64,000 nucleotides of DNA from contig CABUDI010000001.1 in NCBI GenBank assembly GCA_902490305.1, positions 1 through 64,000 of the forward strand, in the 5' to 3' direction. This DNA is from an uncultured Collinsella sp. GTDB lineage: Bacteria; Actinomycetota; Coriobacteriia; Coriobacteriales; Coriobacteriaceae. Below, piece by piece: positions 23,988 to 32,682 of the stretch (positions are counted from its first letter, which is position 1; each line of letters begins with the position of its first letter). Both the position numbers and the translations under genes were made by a program. The notes beneath the pieces were generated by a model. The model worked only from the letters and a program-made list of their open reading frames with translations. It made no database searches and was not told the DNA's origin.

Positions 23988-24611
23988 ATGAAGCACTTTG
24001 ACCATATCGTGTTTGACGTTGACGGAACATTGGCAGATACAGAAGAAAGCGTTCTGTCATCGCTTGCCCAGATTGTCCAAGAAGAGACCGGCAAAACGCT
24101 CCCCCGAAACGAGCTTGAATTTGCCCTCGGCATACCCGGCAAGGATGCTCTTGAGAAACTTGGAATCTACTCGCAAGCAACGTTGGATCGCTGGTGCCAA
24201 GTTGCCGCCAGCTTTAAAAGCACCATCAGCGTGTTTCCAGGTTTGCTTGAAGTCATCGCAAAACTCGCCGATAGCGGTTGCAATCTTGGCATTGTCTCCT
24301 CACGTGCGCGCGACGAATACGCAGAAGAAATAGCACCCCTTGGCTTCGATAAGTATTTTGAGCACATCATCCTTGTCGAAGACACAACCGAACACAAACC
24401 CGCACCCGCACCCATGCTCGAATATCTCCGACGTACGGGTGCGAATCCCAACAGCGTCATCTACGTTGGCGACACCGTCTACGACGAACAATGCGCAACT
24501 TCAGCAGGGGTCAGTTTTGCCCGAGCAGCATGGGGATCACACCAAGACATCCCAAACGCCACCTACAACCTCAAAACCCCCAACGACCTGCTAACCCTAA
24601 CAACCAAGTAA
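23988..24611 (+). CDS. HAD-superfamily phosphatase (phosphoglycolate phosphatase-like)
   Basis: A 207-aa haloacid-dehalogenase-type hydrolase. Motif I is FDVDGTLADTE with the nucleophile Asp, motif II is in LGIVSSRAR, and the motif III/IV region is EHKPAPAPML and IYVGDTVYDEQ. The cap domain of about 65 residues is of the helical type found in phosphoglycolate phosphatase and beta-phosphoglucomutase relatives. AGGAG precedes the ATG by 8 bases. It probably shares a transcript with the AraC gene. The substrate cannot be assigned. Confidence 0.88.
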   Translation: MKHFDHIVFDVDGTLADTEESVLSSLAQIVQEETGKTLPRNELEFALGIPGKDALEKLGIYSQATLDRWCQVAASFKSTISVFPGLLEVIAKLADSGCNLGIVSSRARDEYAEEIAPLGFDKYFEHIILVEDTTEHKPAPAPMLEYLRRTGANPNSVIYVGDTVYDEQCATSAGVSFARAAWGSHQDIPNATYNLKTPNDLLTLTTK

Positions 24612-24674
24612 CCCCCGCGCCTCAAATTTTCCGCCCTAACGCCACAAGGGCGACGACCTCGAGAAGGTCAACTT

Positions 24675-24799
24675 GGGAGGGACGAGGGCTTAGTTCCCCA
24701 ATCTTTCCGCAGGGGGCAAAAAGCCTCGCCGCACGAAGTGCGCAGCGAGGCTTTTTGCATGCCCGAGGACGATTGGGGAACTAAACCCTCGTCCCTCCC
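24675..24799. terminator. Nested 125-bp palindrome, bidirectional terminator
   Basis: Outer arms of 29 bp (24675-24703 and 24771-24799) begin GGGAGGGACGAGGG and match at all but one position. That position is a G-U pair on minus-strand RNA. Inside is a second hairpin, GCAAAAAGCCTCGC (24716-24729) with GCGAGGCTTTTTGC (24745-24758). It sits between the convergent HAD and aldolase genes. Confidence 0.8.
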
Positions 24800-24832
24800 C
24801 GGGATATGTAGCGAGTCGGAGTACCCTTGCTG

Positions 24833-25690
24833 TTACTCTGCTTTGCCCACAGAGTTGAGGTTGGTCATGCGAATCTTAACCAGCTCGGTGATCTCACGCA
24901 TGCCCTCCTTGGCCGGCTTCTTGGGGTCGAAGCAGGCGGGGTTCTCGGCCATGTAGGCCATGAAGCCCTTGGTGTAGGCCTGACGCAGCTCGGTGGCGTA
25001 GTTAACCTTGCAGATGCCGTTCTTCACAGCCTCGGCAACCTGCTCATCGGGCACACCGGAGGTGCCGTGCAGAACCAGCGGCACGTCGACGGCGTCGCGG
25101 ATGGCCTTGACCACGGACTGCTCGATGTGCGGATCGCTCGTGTACACACCGTGGCTGGTGCCAACGCCAATTGCGAGGGAGGTGCAGCCGGTGCGCTCGA
25201 CGAACTCCTTGGCCTCGGCCGGATCGGTGTAGGGGCTCTCGCCCTCAACCGCGGGACCGTCGTCCTCCTTGCCGCCAACCTTGCCGAGCTCAGCCTCGAC
25301 GGGCACACCCATGGCGCGGCCAGCGTCGGCGACGGACTTGGTCAGGGCGATGTTATCCTCGAAGGACTCGTGCGAGCCGTCGATCATGACAGAGGTATAG
25401 CCGGTGCGGAAAGCCTGCATGCAGCGGTCATAGCCGTCGCCGTGATCGAGGTGCAGGGCAACGGGCACGGAAGCGCGCTCGGCGGCAGCCTTGACCATGC
25501 CGTAGAAGTAGTCCAGGCCAGCGGTCTTGATGGTGCCCGGGGTGGTCTGCATGATGACGGGGGACTTGGTCTCCTCGGCAGCGGCCAGAACGGCCATAAC
25601 AAACTCGAGGTTCTCGACGTTGAACGCGCCGACGGCGTAGTGGCCGGCCTGAGCGTCCTTGAGCATCTTTTCGGTGGTAACAAGTGCCAT
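24833..25690 (-). CDS. Class II ketose-bisphosphate aldolase (tagatose- or fructose-bisphosphate)
   Basis: A 285-aa zinc-dependent aldolase that splits a ketose-1,6-bisphosphate to glyceraldehyde-3-phosphate and dihydroxyacetone phosphate. Visible family marks are AFNVENLEFVMAVLAAAEET, the zinc-binding ALHLDHGDGYD, the second histidine region LVLHGTSGVPDEQ and the phosphate-binding KVNYATELR. Length fits the GatY/KbaY/Fba class. The ATG at 25690 follows GAGGAG. With LacC enzymes at 34243 and 58815 making tagatose-1,6-bisphosphate and no LacD gene in the window, this is a reasonable last step of the tagatose pathway. The divergent DeoR gene probably controls it. Confidence 0.85.
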   Translation of the reverse strand: MALVTTEKMLKDAQAGHYAVGAFNVENLEFVMAVLAAAEETKSPVIMQTTPGTIKTAGLDYFYGMVKAAAERASVPVALHLDHGDGYDRCMQAFRTGYTSVMIDGSHESFEDNIALTKSVADAGRAMGVPVEAELGKVGGKEDDGPAVEGESPYTDPAEAKEFVERTGCTSLAIGVGTSHGVYTSDPHIEQSVVKAIRDAVDVPLVLHGTSGVPDEQVAEAVKNGICKVNYATELRQAYTKGFMAYMAENPACFDPKKPAKEGMREITELVKIRMTNLNSVGKAE

Positions 25691-26024
25691 GAGCGTTTGC
25701 TCCTCTCCCTCGCCCGCATCTGGACATCGGGCGTAGTTGTTCACAAGGCGTTTTACCTTGCGTTTTGCTGCGCTCATTGTATGAAATTCAGCGGCTCTGC
25801 ATGTGCGAGATATTGAGCCCATGCAGGTCAATACAGTCGTTTTTGAAAAGTAAACGGAAGGAATTTGAGCCGAGCGGACATATTCGATATTGAATTTTGG
25901 GTGTTCAGCGTCTTTCTTTTATAGAAAAGATAAGTAATCGAAAGGTATTTTCTTACTCAAAAAGAAAATGAACGAAAATAGAGTCAACACAATTCCTGCA
26001 AATTTTGCCGAGAATGGAGCAGCT
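25691..26024. promoter_or_regulatory. Divergent control region of aldolase and DeoR genes
   Basis: No gene. It is AT-rich compared with its flanks. It contains the palindrome ATTTTCTT (25947-25954) / AAGAAAAT (25962-25969) and a TCTTTTATAGAAAAGA dyad around 25915-25930. These are candidate operators for the DeoR protein encoded just downstream. Confidence 0.5.
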
Positions 26025-26828
26025 ATGGCCCACGCAACAACCCGAGCCTTCGCCGATGAGCGTCGTGCCGCCATCATGGAAATGCTCGAGCATAATGCCT
26101 CGGTGCAGGTAGCAGAAATCGCCCAGACCTTTGGCGTGTCCTCCGTTACCGCCCGCGCCGACCTGGACGCGCTCGCCGAAGCAGGCAAGCTGCGCCGCAC
26201 GCATGGCGGCGCCGTATCGCTCCACAAACGCCTAACCGTCTCCACGCAGGATCGCCGCATCAACGTCAACGTCGCCGCCAAGCAGGCCATCGCACAAAGC
26301 GCCATCGAGCTCGTCAACGACGGCGACACGCTGCTCGTCGACTCGGGCACCACGGCGCTCGAGTTCGTCCGGCTCCTCGATCAGCGCAACGGCATCACCG
26401 TCATCACGGCCGACATTACCATTGCCGATTACATCGACGAGAGCATGCCCTCAGTCGATGTCGTCATGCTGGGCGGGGCGCTGCGCAAAGGCCATCGTTA
26501 TTTGTACGGACCGCTCACTATGCAGGCGCTCCAAATGGTCCATGCCGATCTGGCCGTCATGTGCCCCGGCGCCTTTGTCCCCAGCTGCGGCTTTACGACC
26601 GACTTTCCCCAGATGGCCGAGACCAAAACGGCTATGATCACCGCGGCCCATCAAAGCGTCGCCCTCATGGACGCCAGCAAGGTTAACGGACGCGGCATGT
26701 ACCGCTTTGCCGAGCTTGCCGATATCGACTCCATCGTGATGGACCGTGACCCCGACTATGCCGTCGCCACCTCGATCGCCGAGGCCACTGACAGCTCACG
26801 TCCAGCCCTCGTCATCGCCGGCGCTTAA
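26025..26828 (+). CDS. DeoR-family transcriptional repressor
   Basis: A 267-aa sugar-phosphate-responsive repressor. The N-terminal winged helix reads RRAAIMEMLEHNASVQVAEI and FGVSSVTARADLDALAEAGK, then RRTHGGA. The C-terminal DeoR effector domain has LLVDSGTTALEF, VMLGGALRKG and MDASKV, which resemble the sugar-phosphate site of the ribose-5-phosphate-isomerase-like fold. ATG 26025 is preferred over one at 25968 since only the former has GGAG at the right distance. It is divergent from the aldolase gene, and dyads in the shared region suggest it controls both. Confidence 0.87.
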   Translation: MAHATTRAFADERRAAIMEMLEHNASVQVAEIAQTFGVSSVTARADLDALAEAGKLRRTHGGAVSLHKRLTVSTQDRRINVNVAAKQAIAQSAIELVNDGDTLLVDSGTTALEFVRLLDQRNGITVITADITIADYIDESMPSVDVVMLGGALRKGHRYLYGPLTMQALQMVHADLAVMCPGAFVPSCGFTTDFPQMAETKTAMITAAHQSVALMDASKVNGRGMYRFAELADIDSIVMDRDPDYAVATSIAEATDSSRPALVIAGA

Positions 26829-26832
26829 ACAA

Positions 26833-26875
26833 AAACCACCACAAAGGTGCCTGTCCCCTTCGTGGTGGTTTGAGC
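26833..26875. terminator. Terminator between DeoR and flavodiiron genes
   Basis: AAACCACCACAAAGG and CCTTCGTGGTGGTTT pair around a short loop between the two convergent genes, with A and T tracts on the outer sides, so it can act in both directions. Confidence 0.8.
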
Positions 26876-26893
26876 GTTAAAAGCGATATATCG

Positions 26894-28054
26894 CTACTTG
26901 GACAGCTCGTCGGCGAGGGCTTCGATCTGGGCGCGCGATGCGTCGTTGAGCGAACCCAGGACGGTCACCTTGTTCTGCGTCAGGGTGATGTCCTTCATGC
27001 CCTCGAGCTCCTTGGCCATAACCTTGGCAGCGGCGGGCGCCCAGGAGCCGGCCTCGACGAGTGCCACCGTGCGGTTCTGATAGGCATGCTCGGCGAGCGT
27101 GTGGATGAAGGTGCTCATGAACGGGAAGATCTCGCCCTGATAGGTGATGGAGGCGAGCACCAGACGGTCATAGCGGAACGCATCCTCAACGGCCTCGGCC
27201 ATGTCGTCGCGAGCCAAGTCAAAGACGGAAACCTTCTGGCCGCGGGCCTCGAGCGCAGACGCAAGCTCCTCAACGGCGGCCTTCAGATGGCCGTACACGC
27301 TCGCATAGGCAATCGTGATGCCCTCGTCCTCGGGCTGATAGCTCGACCAGGTGTTGTAGGTGTCGAGGTAATAGCCCAGATTCTCGGTAAGAACAGGACC
27401 ATGGAGCGGACAGATGATCTGGATATCCAGATCGGCGGCCTTCTTGAGCACGGTCTGCACGAATTTGCCGAACTTACCGACGATGCCAAAGTAGTAGCGG
27501 CGAGCCTCGCAAGCCCAGCCCTCGGGGTCCTCGATGTCGTTGGCGCCAAACTTGCCAAAGCCGTCGGCGCTAAAGAGCACCTTGTCGGTAGACTCGTAGG
27601 AGAAGATCACCTCGGGCCAGTGAACGTTGGGAGCGCCGACAAACGTTAGGCTGTGACCGCCCAGATCGAGCACGTCGCCCTCTTTGACGACCATCTTGCG
27701 CTCGGGGTAGTCGGTGCCAAAGTAGTTGACCATCATGCGGAAGGCGCCCATGCTGGCCACAATCTGTGCCTGGGGATAGCGTTCCATAAAGGCGGCGATA
27801 CCGGCGGAGTGATCGGGCTCCATGTGATGGACGACCAGGTAGTCGGGCGTACGGCCGTCGAGCGCGGCCTCGAGGTTGCCGAGCCATTCGTCGACAAAGC
27901 CAGCGTCAACCGAATCGGCGACAGCGATTTTATCGCCCAAGATAACATAGCTGTTGTATGCCATGCCGTTCTCGGACACATCGTACTGGCCCTCGAACAG
28001 GTCAATGTCGTGATCGTCGACGCCAACGTAGCGGATATCCTTGGTGATCTCCAT
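26894..28054 (-). CDS. fprA: Flavodiiron protein (A-type flavoprotein)
   Basis: A 386-aa cytosolic protein with a metallo-beta-lactamase-like diiron domain and a C-terminal flavodoxin domain. Known family members reduce O2 to water or NO to N2O. The diiron ligands appear as HHMEPDH (residues 76-82), NVHWPE, LFSADGFG and CPLHGPV. The FMN-binding part begins IAYASVYGHLKAAVEELA. No rubredoxin tail is fused, so an external donor is needed. GGAGG precedes ATG 28054. It is monocistronic. In a gut anaerobe it most likely protects from oxygen. Confidence 0.92.
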   Translation of the reverse strand: MEITKDIRYVGVDDHDIDLFEGQYDVSENGMAYNSYVILGDKIAVADSVDAGFVDEWLGNLEAALDGRTPDYLVVHHMEPDHSAGIAAFMERYPQAQIVASMGAFRMMVNYFGTDYPERKMVVKEGDVLDLGGHSLTFVGAPNVHWPEVIFSYESTDKVLFSADGFGKFGANDIEDPEGWACEARRYYFGIVGKFGKFVQTVLKKAADLDIQIICPLHGPVLTENLGYYLDTYNTWSSYQPEDEGITIAYASVYGHLKAAVEELASALEARGQKVSVFDLARDDMAEAVEDAFRYDRLVLASITYQGEIFPFMSTFIHTLAEHAYQNRTVALVEAGSWAPAAAKVMAKELEGMKDITLTQNKVTVLGSLNDASRAQIEALADELSK

Positions 28055-28183
28055 CAGGCAAAGCCTCCTAGATAGACAAAAGAACCCGTCTATCATAGCA
28101 CTCGGCTGCATCCCAACAGCCATCTGCCGGCATCCTTACCGTTTGTTATCCTAACGCAATAACGCACCGTTGACCTGCGCAAA

Positions 28184-29215
28184 CTACGCGCGCGGTGCCG
28201 CCGTGCTATGTCGAACGATGAGCTGGCCGGGGATACGAATGGCAACGGTTTTGCCCGCCGTACCCGCCTCGGGAACCGCATGCTCGAATACCTCGCGTCC
28301 GCGCTGATGCAAATCGAATCGAACGGTCGTGAGCTCGTTATGCGCGACAAAATCATCGAGCGAATCGTCGACACCCACCACGCTCACGTCCTCGGGCACG
28401 CGCAGGCCGCTATCGCGCAGCGCTGCAATCGCGCCATTTGCCATCTGGTCGTTTGCCGCGTAAATCGCCGTCATGGTGCGATCGTGCTCGGCCAGGTACC
28501 TGCCGGCCTCGTAGCCGCTGTTGGCAGACCAGTCGCCCTCGAGCGGCTCTGCCGGCTCGATGTGTTTACGCTCGAGCGCATCCTGCCAACCGGCTCGACG
28601 AAATTGCTCGTCGACCGAGAACGACGGGCCGCCAATATAGCGAATCTGCCCGTGCCCCAGCTCAAACAGGTGATCCATAAGCAAGAGCGAGCAGCCGTAA
28701 TGGTCGGAATCGACCGTAGTCACGCGCGGATGCGCGTACATGGTAACGATGACCGTTCCAATGCCCGGCAGTGGATCAAACGTCTCAAAATCGGGCGCCA
28801 TGCGGCTCATGCCGATGATGATGCCGTCCACCGGCAATGCGGCCATACGACGCGTGGCCTCGGCAAGCGAGAATTCCTCGGTCTTGGACATCTCGACCAG
28901 CGTGATGGCGCAATTATGCTCGCGAGCAGCGCTGGCAATGCCGTCGATCATTGAGAGGTTGCCAAACTTGGTGACATCGTTGATGCATAGGCCGACCGAA
29001 TGGTAACGGCCGTCGCGCAGCGAGCGACCGGCATAACTCGGACGAAAGCCGAGCTCTTGCATAGCAGCCTGCACGCGCTGGCGCGTCTGCTCGTTAACGT
29101 TGGGCAAGCCGTTGGCGACGCGCGAAACCGTCTGCTGCGAAACGCCGGCAGCGCGGGCGACGTCAGCCATGGAGACCGGACGCGAACTGGTATCGTTGGA
29201 CGGGCGCCTTGCCAC
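28184..29215 (-). CDS. LacI-family repressor next to galK-galT (LacI-1)
   Basis: A 343-aa LacI/GalR regulator. The helix-turn-helix is VSMADVARAAGVSQQTVSRV, with Gln-Gln at the two positions that read DNA bases in LacI. It is followed by the hinge and a periplasmic-binding-protein-like effector domain (GVDDSLDDFVAHNELTTVRF). A GTG at 29215 with AAGGTGAT upstream is the likely start. It is divergent from galK. Three copies of an ATGAGTACGTTAACAT-type operator lie between them, so it probably represses galKT and itself. Confidence 0.88.
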   Translation of the reverse strand: MARRPSNDTSSRPVSMADVARAAGVSQQTVSRVANGLPNVNEQTRQRVQAAMQELGFRPSYAGRSLRDGRYHSVGLCINDVTKFGNLSMIDGIASAAREHNCAITLVEMSKTEEFSLAEATRRMAALPVDGIIIGMSRMAPDFETFDPLPGIGTVIVTMYAHPRVTTVDSDHYGCSLLLMDHLFELGHGQIRYIGGPSFSVDEQFRRAGWQDALERKHIEPAEPLEGDWSANSGYEAGRYLAEHDRTMTAIYAANDQMANGAIAALRDSGLRVPEDVSVVGVDDSLDDFVAHNELTTVRFDLHQRGREVFEHAVPEAGTAGKTVAIRIPGQLIVRHSTAAPRA

Positions 29216-29553
29216 AGGATCACCTTCACCCTTGCGAGATCTGAATAGCGTGAATGCCGGCCCGGGCAGTAATACATCCCGCGCCGAGGCCCGCTATCGT
29301 CGGACGCATGTTAACGTACTCTACTTTTTCTATCTGCATCTCTTCTGCTTTATAAGTCCATACGGCAGTACCGTTCACGGCTGTATTTCTACCGATTACC
29401 AGATTCTCAAAAAGTGACAAGCGATGTGTTATGAGTACGTTAACATAGCCCGTAACGTGCGGTATCGTGAACACTTGGTTCATGCCGCTTCAAGTTGTTA
29501 ACGTACTCATAACGACGCAAAACTCACCCGTGCGCGCCAAGGAAAGGACTCCC
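29216..29553. promoter_or_regulatory. LacI-1/galK control region with three LacI-type operators
   Basis: Operators at 29309-29322 (TGTTAACGTACTCT), 29430-29447 (ATGAGTACGTTAACAT inside) and 29494-29513 (TGTTAACGTACTCAT inside). Each centres on the CG step usual for LacI-family sites, with one GTTAACAT half and one ATGAGTAC half. A CCGTTCACGG motif is at 29371-29380. No gene is present in the interval. Confidence 0.8.
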
Positions 29554-30759
29554 ATGACCACGCCCGACGAAAAGACATTCGCCACACTTACCAAGCTGTT
29601 TGAGGAGGAGTTTGGCCCCATCGGCGACCGCCAGGTGCTCTACGTGCACGCGCCCGGCCGTTCCGAGATCAGCGGCAACCACACCGACCACGAGGGCGGC
29701 CACGTTATCGCCGGCTCGCTCGATGTCGCTGTCGACGGCATCGCCGTGGCAACCGATTCCAACAAGGTTCGCGTAGCCGACGAGGGCTATCCCACGTTTG
29801 AAATCGCGCTCGGCACGCTAGACGTGCAGGAGTCCGAGAAGGGCACGTCCGCGAGCCTCGTCCGCGGCATGGCCCACGAAATCGCTGCTCTGGGCGTTGA
29901 GCCCCAGGGCTTCGACTTCGCCTTCACCTGCTCTGTCCCCTCGGGCGGCGGCCTTTCCAGCTCCGCTGCTGTCGAGGCGGCATACGGTCGCGCCATGGAG
30001 ACGCTCTGGGGAGCACCCGCCATTGAGCCCGTCGCGCTCGCCCAGATGAGCCAGCGCACCGAGAACAACTATTACGGCAAGCCCTGCGGTCTGATGGACC
30101 AGGCCGCTGTGTGCCTGGGCGGCCTCGCCTACATGGACTTTGAGGACCAGGCTCAGCCTAAAACCCAGAAGCTCGAGCTCAACTTTGAGGATCACGGCTA
30201 TGCGCTCGTGCTCGTTAAGGTCGGTGCCGACCACGTGGCCGCCACCGACGACTACGCCGCCGTTCCGCGCGAGATGCAGGACGTCGCTGCCGAGTTTGGC
30301 AAGGCACGCCTGTGCGAGGTAAACGTGGCGGACTTTGACGCCAAGCTCCCCGAGCTGCGCGCCAAGCTGGGCGACCGCGCCTGCCTGCGCGCCGTTCACT
30401 ACTGGTACGAAAACGGCCTGGTCGACAAGCGCTGGGCTGCCCTGAACGCCGGCGACATCGATCAGTTCCTGGTCCTGACGCGCGAGTCCGGCGCCAGCTC
30501 TGCCATGTACCTACAGAATGTCGTTGCCAAGCTGGGCTCCGAGCAGCCCTCGATGTATGCCCTGGCACTGGCCGAGCACGTGCTCGACGGCCGTGGCGCC
30601 GTCCGTATCCACGGTGGCGGCTTTGGTGGCACCATCCAGGCCTTCGTGCCGCTCGACCTGGTCGACACCTTCATTGCCAAGATGAACGGCTGGCTGGGCG
30701 AGGGCTCTGCCCGCCACTACGCAATTTCTGACAAGGGGGCTTACGCGGCATGGCTGTAA
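29554..30759 (+). CDS. galK: Galactokinase
   Basis: A 401-aa GHMP kinase that phosphorylates galactose at C1 with ATP (first committed Leloir step). The signature GRSEISGNHTDHEGG is near residue 33, the ATP loop is VPSGGGLSSSAAVEA, and the third motif is RIHGGGFGGTIQAF. Length matches the family. ATG 29554 follows GGAAAGGA; an in-frame ATG at 29467 lies upstream of an operator and has no site. It overlaps galT by 10 bases and is controlled by LacI-1 judging from the operators. Confidence 0.95.
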   Translation: MTTPDEKTFATLTKLFEEEFGPIGDRQVLYVHAPGRSEISGNHTDHEGGHVIAGSLDVAVDGIAVATDSNKVRVADEGYPTFEIALGTLDVQESEKGTSASLVRGMAHEIAALGVEPQGFDFAFTCSVPSGGGLSSSAAVEAAYGRAMETLWGAPAIEPVALAQMSQRTENNYYGKPCGLMDQAAVCLGGLAYMDFEDQAQPKTQKLELNFEDHGYALVLVKVGADHVAATDDYAAVPREMQDVAAEFGKARLCEVNVADFDAKLPELRAKLGDRACLRAVHYWYENGLVDKRWAALNAGDIDQFLVLTRESGASSAMYLQNVVAKLGSEQPSMYALALAEHVLDGRGAVRIHGGGFGGTIQAFVPLDLVDTFIAKMNGWLGEGSARHYAISDKGAYAAWL

Positions 30760-32378
30760 TGACTGATGTGCGCGAGGCCGCGCAGGGCCTCATCGAATAT
30801 GCCATCCACCGATCGATGATCGGACAGGACGACCGCATCTGGGCCTACAACACCATTCTGGAGTGCATCGGCGCCACTGGCCCCGCACTCGACATGGCCT
30901 GGGCGCTCCAGGTCGAGAAACTCTCGCTCGTTCACCCCGATACCCTGCCCGACTTTGACCTTGAAGGTACACTTGCCGCGCTTTCCGAGGCTGCCGTTGC
31001 CAACGGTGCCGCCGAGGACACGGCATCGGGCCGCGACCGCATCGCCATGCGCATCATGGGCGTGCTGATGCCGAGGCCTTCGGTTGTAAACGAGGAATTC
31101 AACGGCCGCATGGGCGTCAACGAGCCCCGCGCCGCGACCGACTGGTTCTACGGCCTGTGCTGTGACGCCGGTTACGTGCGCCGCGCCGCCATCGCGCGCA
31201 ACATCAAATGGAGCACTTCCACCAACTGGGGTGACCTGGAGATCACCATCAACCTGTCAAAGCCCGAAAAGGACCCGCGCGATATTGCCGCGGCCGGTGC
31301 CGCCAAAAACACAGGCGAGAAATATCCCGCCTGTCAGCTCTGCATCGAAAACGAGGGCTACCCCGGACGCTCCGCCGCAGCCGACGGCGGCGCTCACCCC
31401 GCCCGCCAGAATCTGCGCGTTATCCCCATCCAGCTCGACGGCGAGCGCTGGGGTTTCCAGTACAGCCCGTATGCGTATTTTAACGAGCACTGCATTGCTA
31501 TGAGCTCCGAGCATCGCCCGATGCACGTGGACCGCAAGGGCCTGACCTGCCTGCTCGACTTTGTCGACCTGTTCCCGCACTACTTTATTGGCTCCAACGC
31601 CGACCTGCCTATCGTGGGCGGCTCGATCTTGTCGCACGACCACTTCCAGGGCGGCGCGCACGAGTTCCCCATGATGCACGCCGCCGAGATCTCGCAGTTT
31701 AGCGTGCCCGGATTTGATCAGGTTAGCGGTACCGTGCTGCAGTGGCCGCTCTCGGTGCTGCGCCTGCGCTCGCATGACCGCGGCGCGCTGCTCGATACCG
31801 CCGAGAAGATTATCCTCGCCTGGCGCGAGTGGACCGATGAGTCTGTGGGTGTCATCGCGCACACAGCCGATGGCGTGGCACACAACACCGTGACGCCCGT
31901 CATCCGCCGCGTCGACTCCCGCGGCAATGCCGGCGGCGAAATCTACGAGGCCTACCTGGCGCTTCGCTGCAACATCACGACCGACGAGCACCCGCTGGGC
32001 GTTTTCCACCCACATGCCGAGTACCACCACATTAAGAAGGAGAACATCGGCCTGATCGAGGTCATGGGCCTGGCGATTTTGCCGCCGCGTTTGGTTCCCG
32101 AGCTCGGCGCTGTCCGCGAACACTTGCTGGCAGCCAAGGCCGATGCCAGCTACGACCTTGCTGGCGCGCTCGAGGGCGACGACCTTTGCCGCAGCCACGC
32201 CGCATGGGCCGAGGACGTCTTTGCCCGCCGCGCCGACGAGCTTACGGCCGATAACGCCATCGACATCCTACACGAGGAGGTCGGCGTGGTGTTTGGCCAC
32301 GTGCTCGACAACGCCGGCGTCTTTAAGTGGGACGAGGCAGGACGCGCCGCCCAGCAGCGCTTTATCGACTCGCTGTAG
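30750..32378 (+). CDS. galT: UDP-glucose-hexose-1-phosphate uridylyltransferase, class II
   Basis: A 542-aa GalT of the Gram-positive (class II) type, which exchanges galactose-1-phosphate with UDP-glucose. Visible marks are the HxH-containing ILSHDHFQGGAHEFPM active-site region, PLGVFHPHAEYHHIKKENIG and WGFQYSPYAYFNEHCIAMSS. It begins within the end of galK (ATG at 30750; a second ATG at 30759 forms a TAATG junction), so the two are co-translated. The 4-epimerase GalE needed to complete the Leloir cycle is not in the window. Confidence 0.95.
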   Translation: MAVMTDVREAAQGLIEYAIHRSMIGQDDRIWAYNTILECIGATGPALDMAWALQVEKLSLVHPDTLPDFDLEGTLAALSEAAVANGAAEDTASGRDRIAMRIMGVLMPRPSVVNEEFNGRMGVNEPRAATDWFYGLCCDAGYVRRAAIARNIKWSTSTNWGDLEITINLSKPEKDPRDIAAAGAAKNTGEKYPACQLCIENEGYPGRSAAADGGAHPARQNLRVIPIQLDGERWGFQYSPYAYFNEHCIAMSSEHRPMHVDRKGLTCLLDFVDLFPHYFIGSNADLPIVGGSILSHDHFQGGAHEFPMMHAAEISQFSVPGFDQVSGTVLQWPLSVLRLRSHDRGALLDTAEKIILAWREWTDESVGVIAHTADGVAHNTVTPVIRRVDSRGNAGGEIYEAYLALRCNITTDEHPLGVFHPHAEYHHIKKENIGLIEVMGLAILPPRLVPELGAVREHLLAAKADASYDLAGALEGDDLCRSHAAWAEDVFARRADELTADNAIDILHEEVGVVFGHVLDNAGVFKWDEAGRAAQQRFIDSL

Positions 32379-32425
32379 CACGCGAGCTCGAAAGCACGCA
32401 CTTAACAAATAACGCCTACACGACC

Positions 32426-32464
32426 ACGGCGCCCGCCGGCAACATCGCCGACGGGCGCCGTTTT
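32426..32464 (+). terminator. Terminator after galT
   Basis: CGGCGCCCGCCGG and CGCCGACGGGCGCCG form a GC-rich stem with a short loop, followed by TTTTC. Classic Rho-independent terminator. Confidence 0.9.
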
Positions 32465-32496
32465 CTGATGCAAGGGTAGCTAATTTGCACCAAAAC

Positions 32497-32536
32497 AAGG
32501 AGTGTTCCAAACTGCCGGCAGAGAAGGAACGTCCCC
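32497..32536. repeat. 40-bp direct repeat flanking ATPase cassette, left copy
   Basis: AAGGAGTGTTCCAAACTGCC followed by GGCA and AAGGAACGTCCCC. The right copy is at 34009-34047 in the same orientation with few differences. Part of the wider GGGGACGTTC family. Confidence 0.8.
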
Positions 32537-32556
32537 AGGTGCCGACCTAAACCCCC

Positions 32557-32636
32557 ACATTATTCGATGGAAAAACGTGGTTGCCTCACACATTATTCGA
32601 TGGAAAAACGTGGTTTACTCCCACATTTTTCGATGG
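32557..32636 (+). promoter_or_regulatory. Three 33-bp-period repeats upstream of DUF4143 ATPase copy 2
   Basis: Copies start at 32557, 32590 and 32623 with the shared core ACATTATTCGATGG (third copy ACATTTTTCGATGG) followed by AAAAACGTGG in the first two. The core TATTCGAT and ATGG also occur in the 23-bp repeats before the other DUF4143 ATPase. The last copy abuts the presumed promoter. Confidence 0.75.
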
Positions 32637-32682
32637 AAAGACCAAGACGGTCTTATACTAACCATGATCGTTAGGAGGCAGT

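Larger units (their letters stand above)
32379..32682 (+). promoter_or_regulatory. galT terminator, 40-bp repeat and ATPase promoter
   Basis: This gene-free stretch holds, in order, the galT terminator (32426-32464), the left copy of a 40-bp direct repeat (32497-32536), three 33-bp repeats (from 32557) and a TATACT -10-like hexamer at about 32654-32659. Confidence 0.75.

Noticed and set aside
32557..32660. Reading of the 33-bp repeats as part of the ATPase coding region
   Set aside because: The ATPase ATG at 32683 has an ideal AGGAGG, and although 33 is a multiple of 3 the repeats lie before a TATACT -10-like box and in a different frame.
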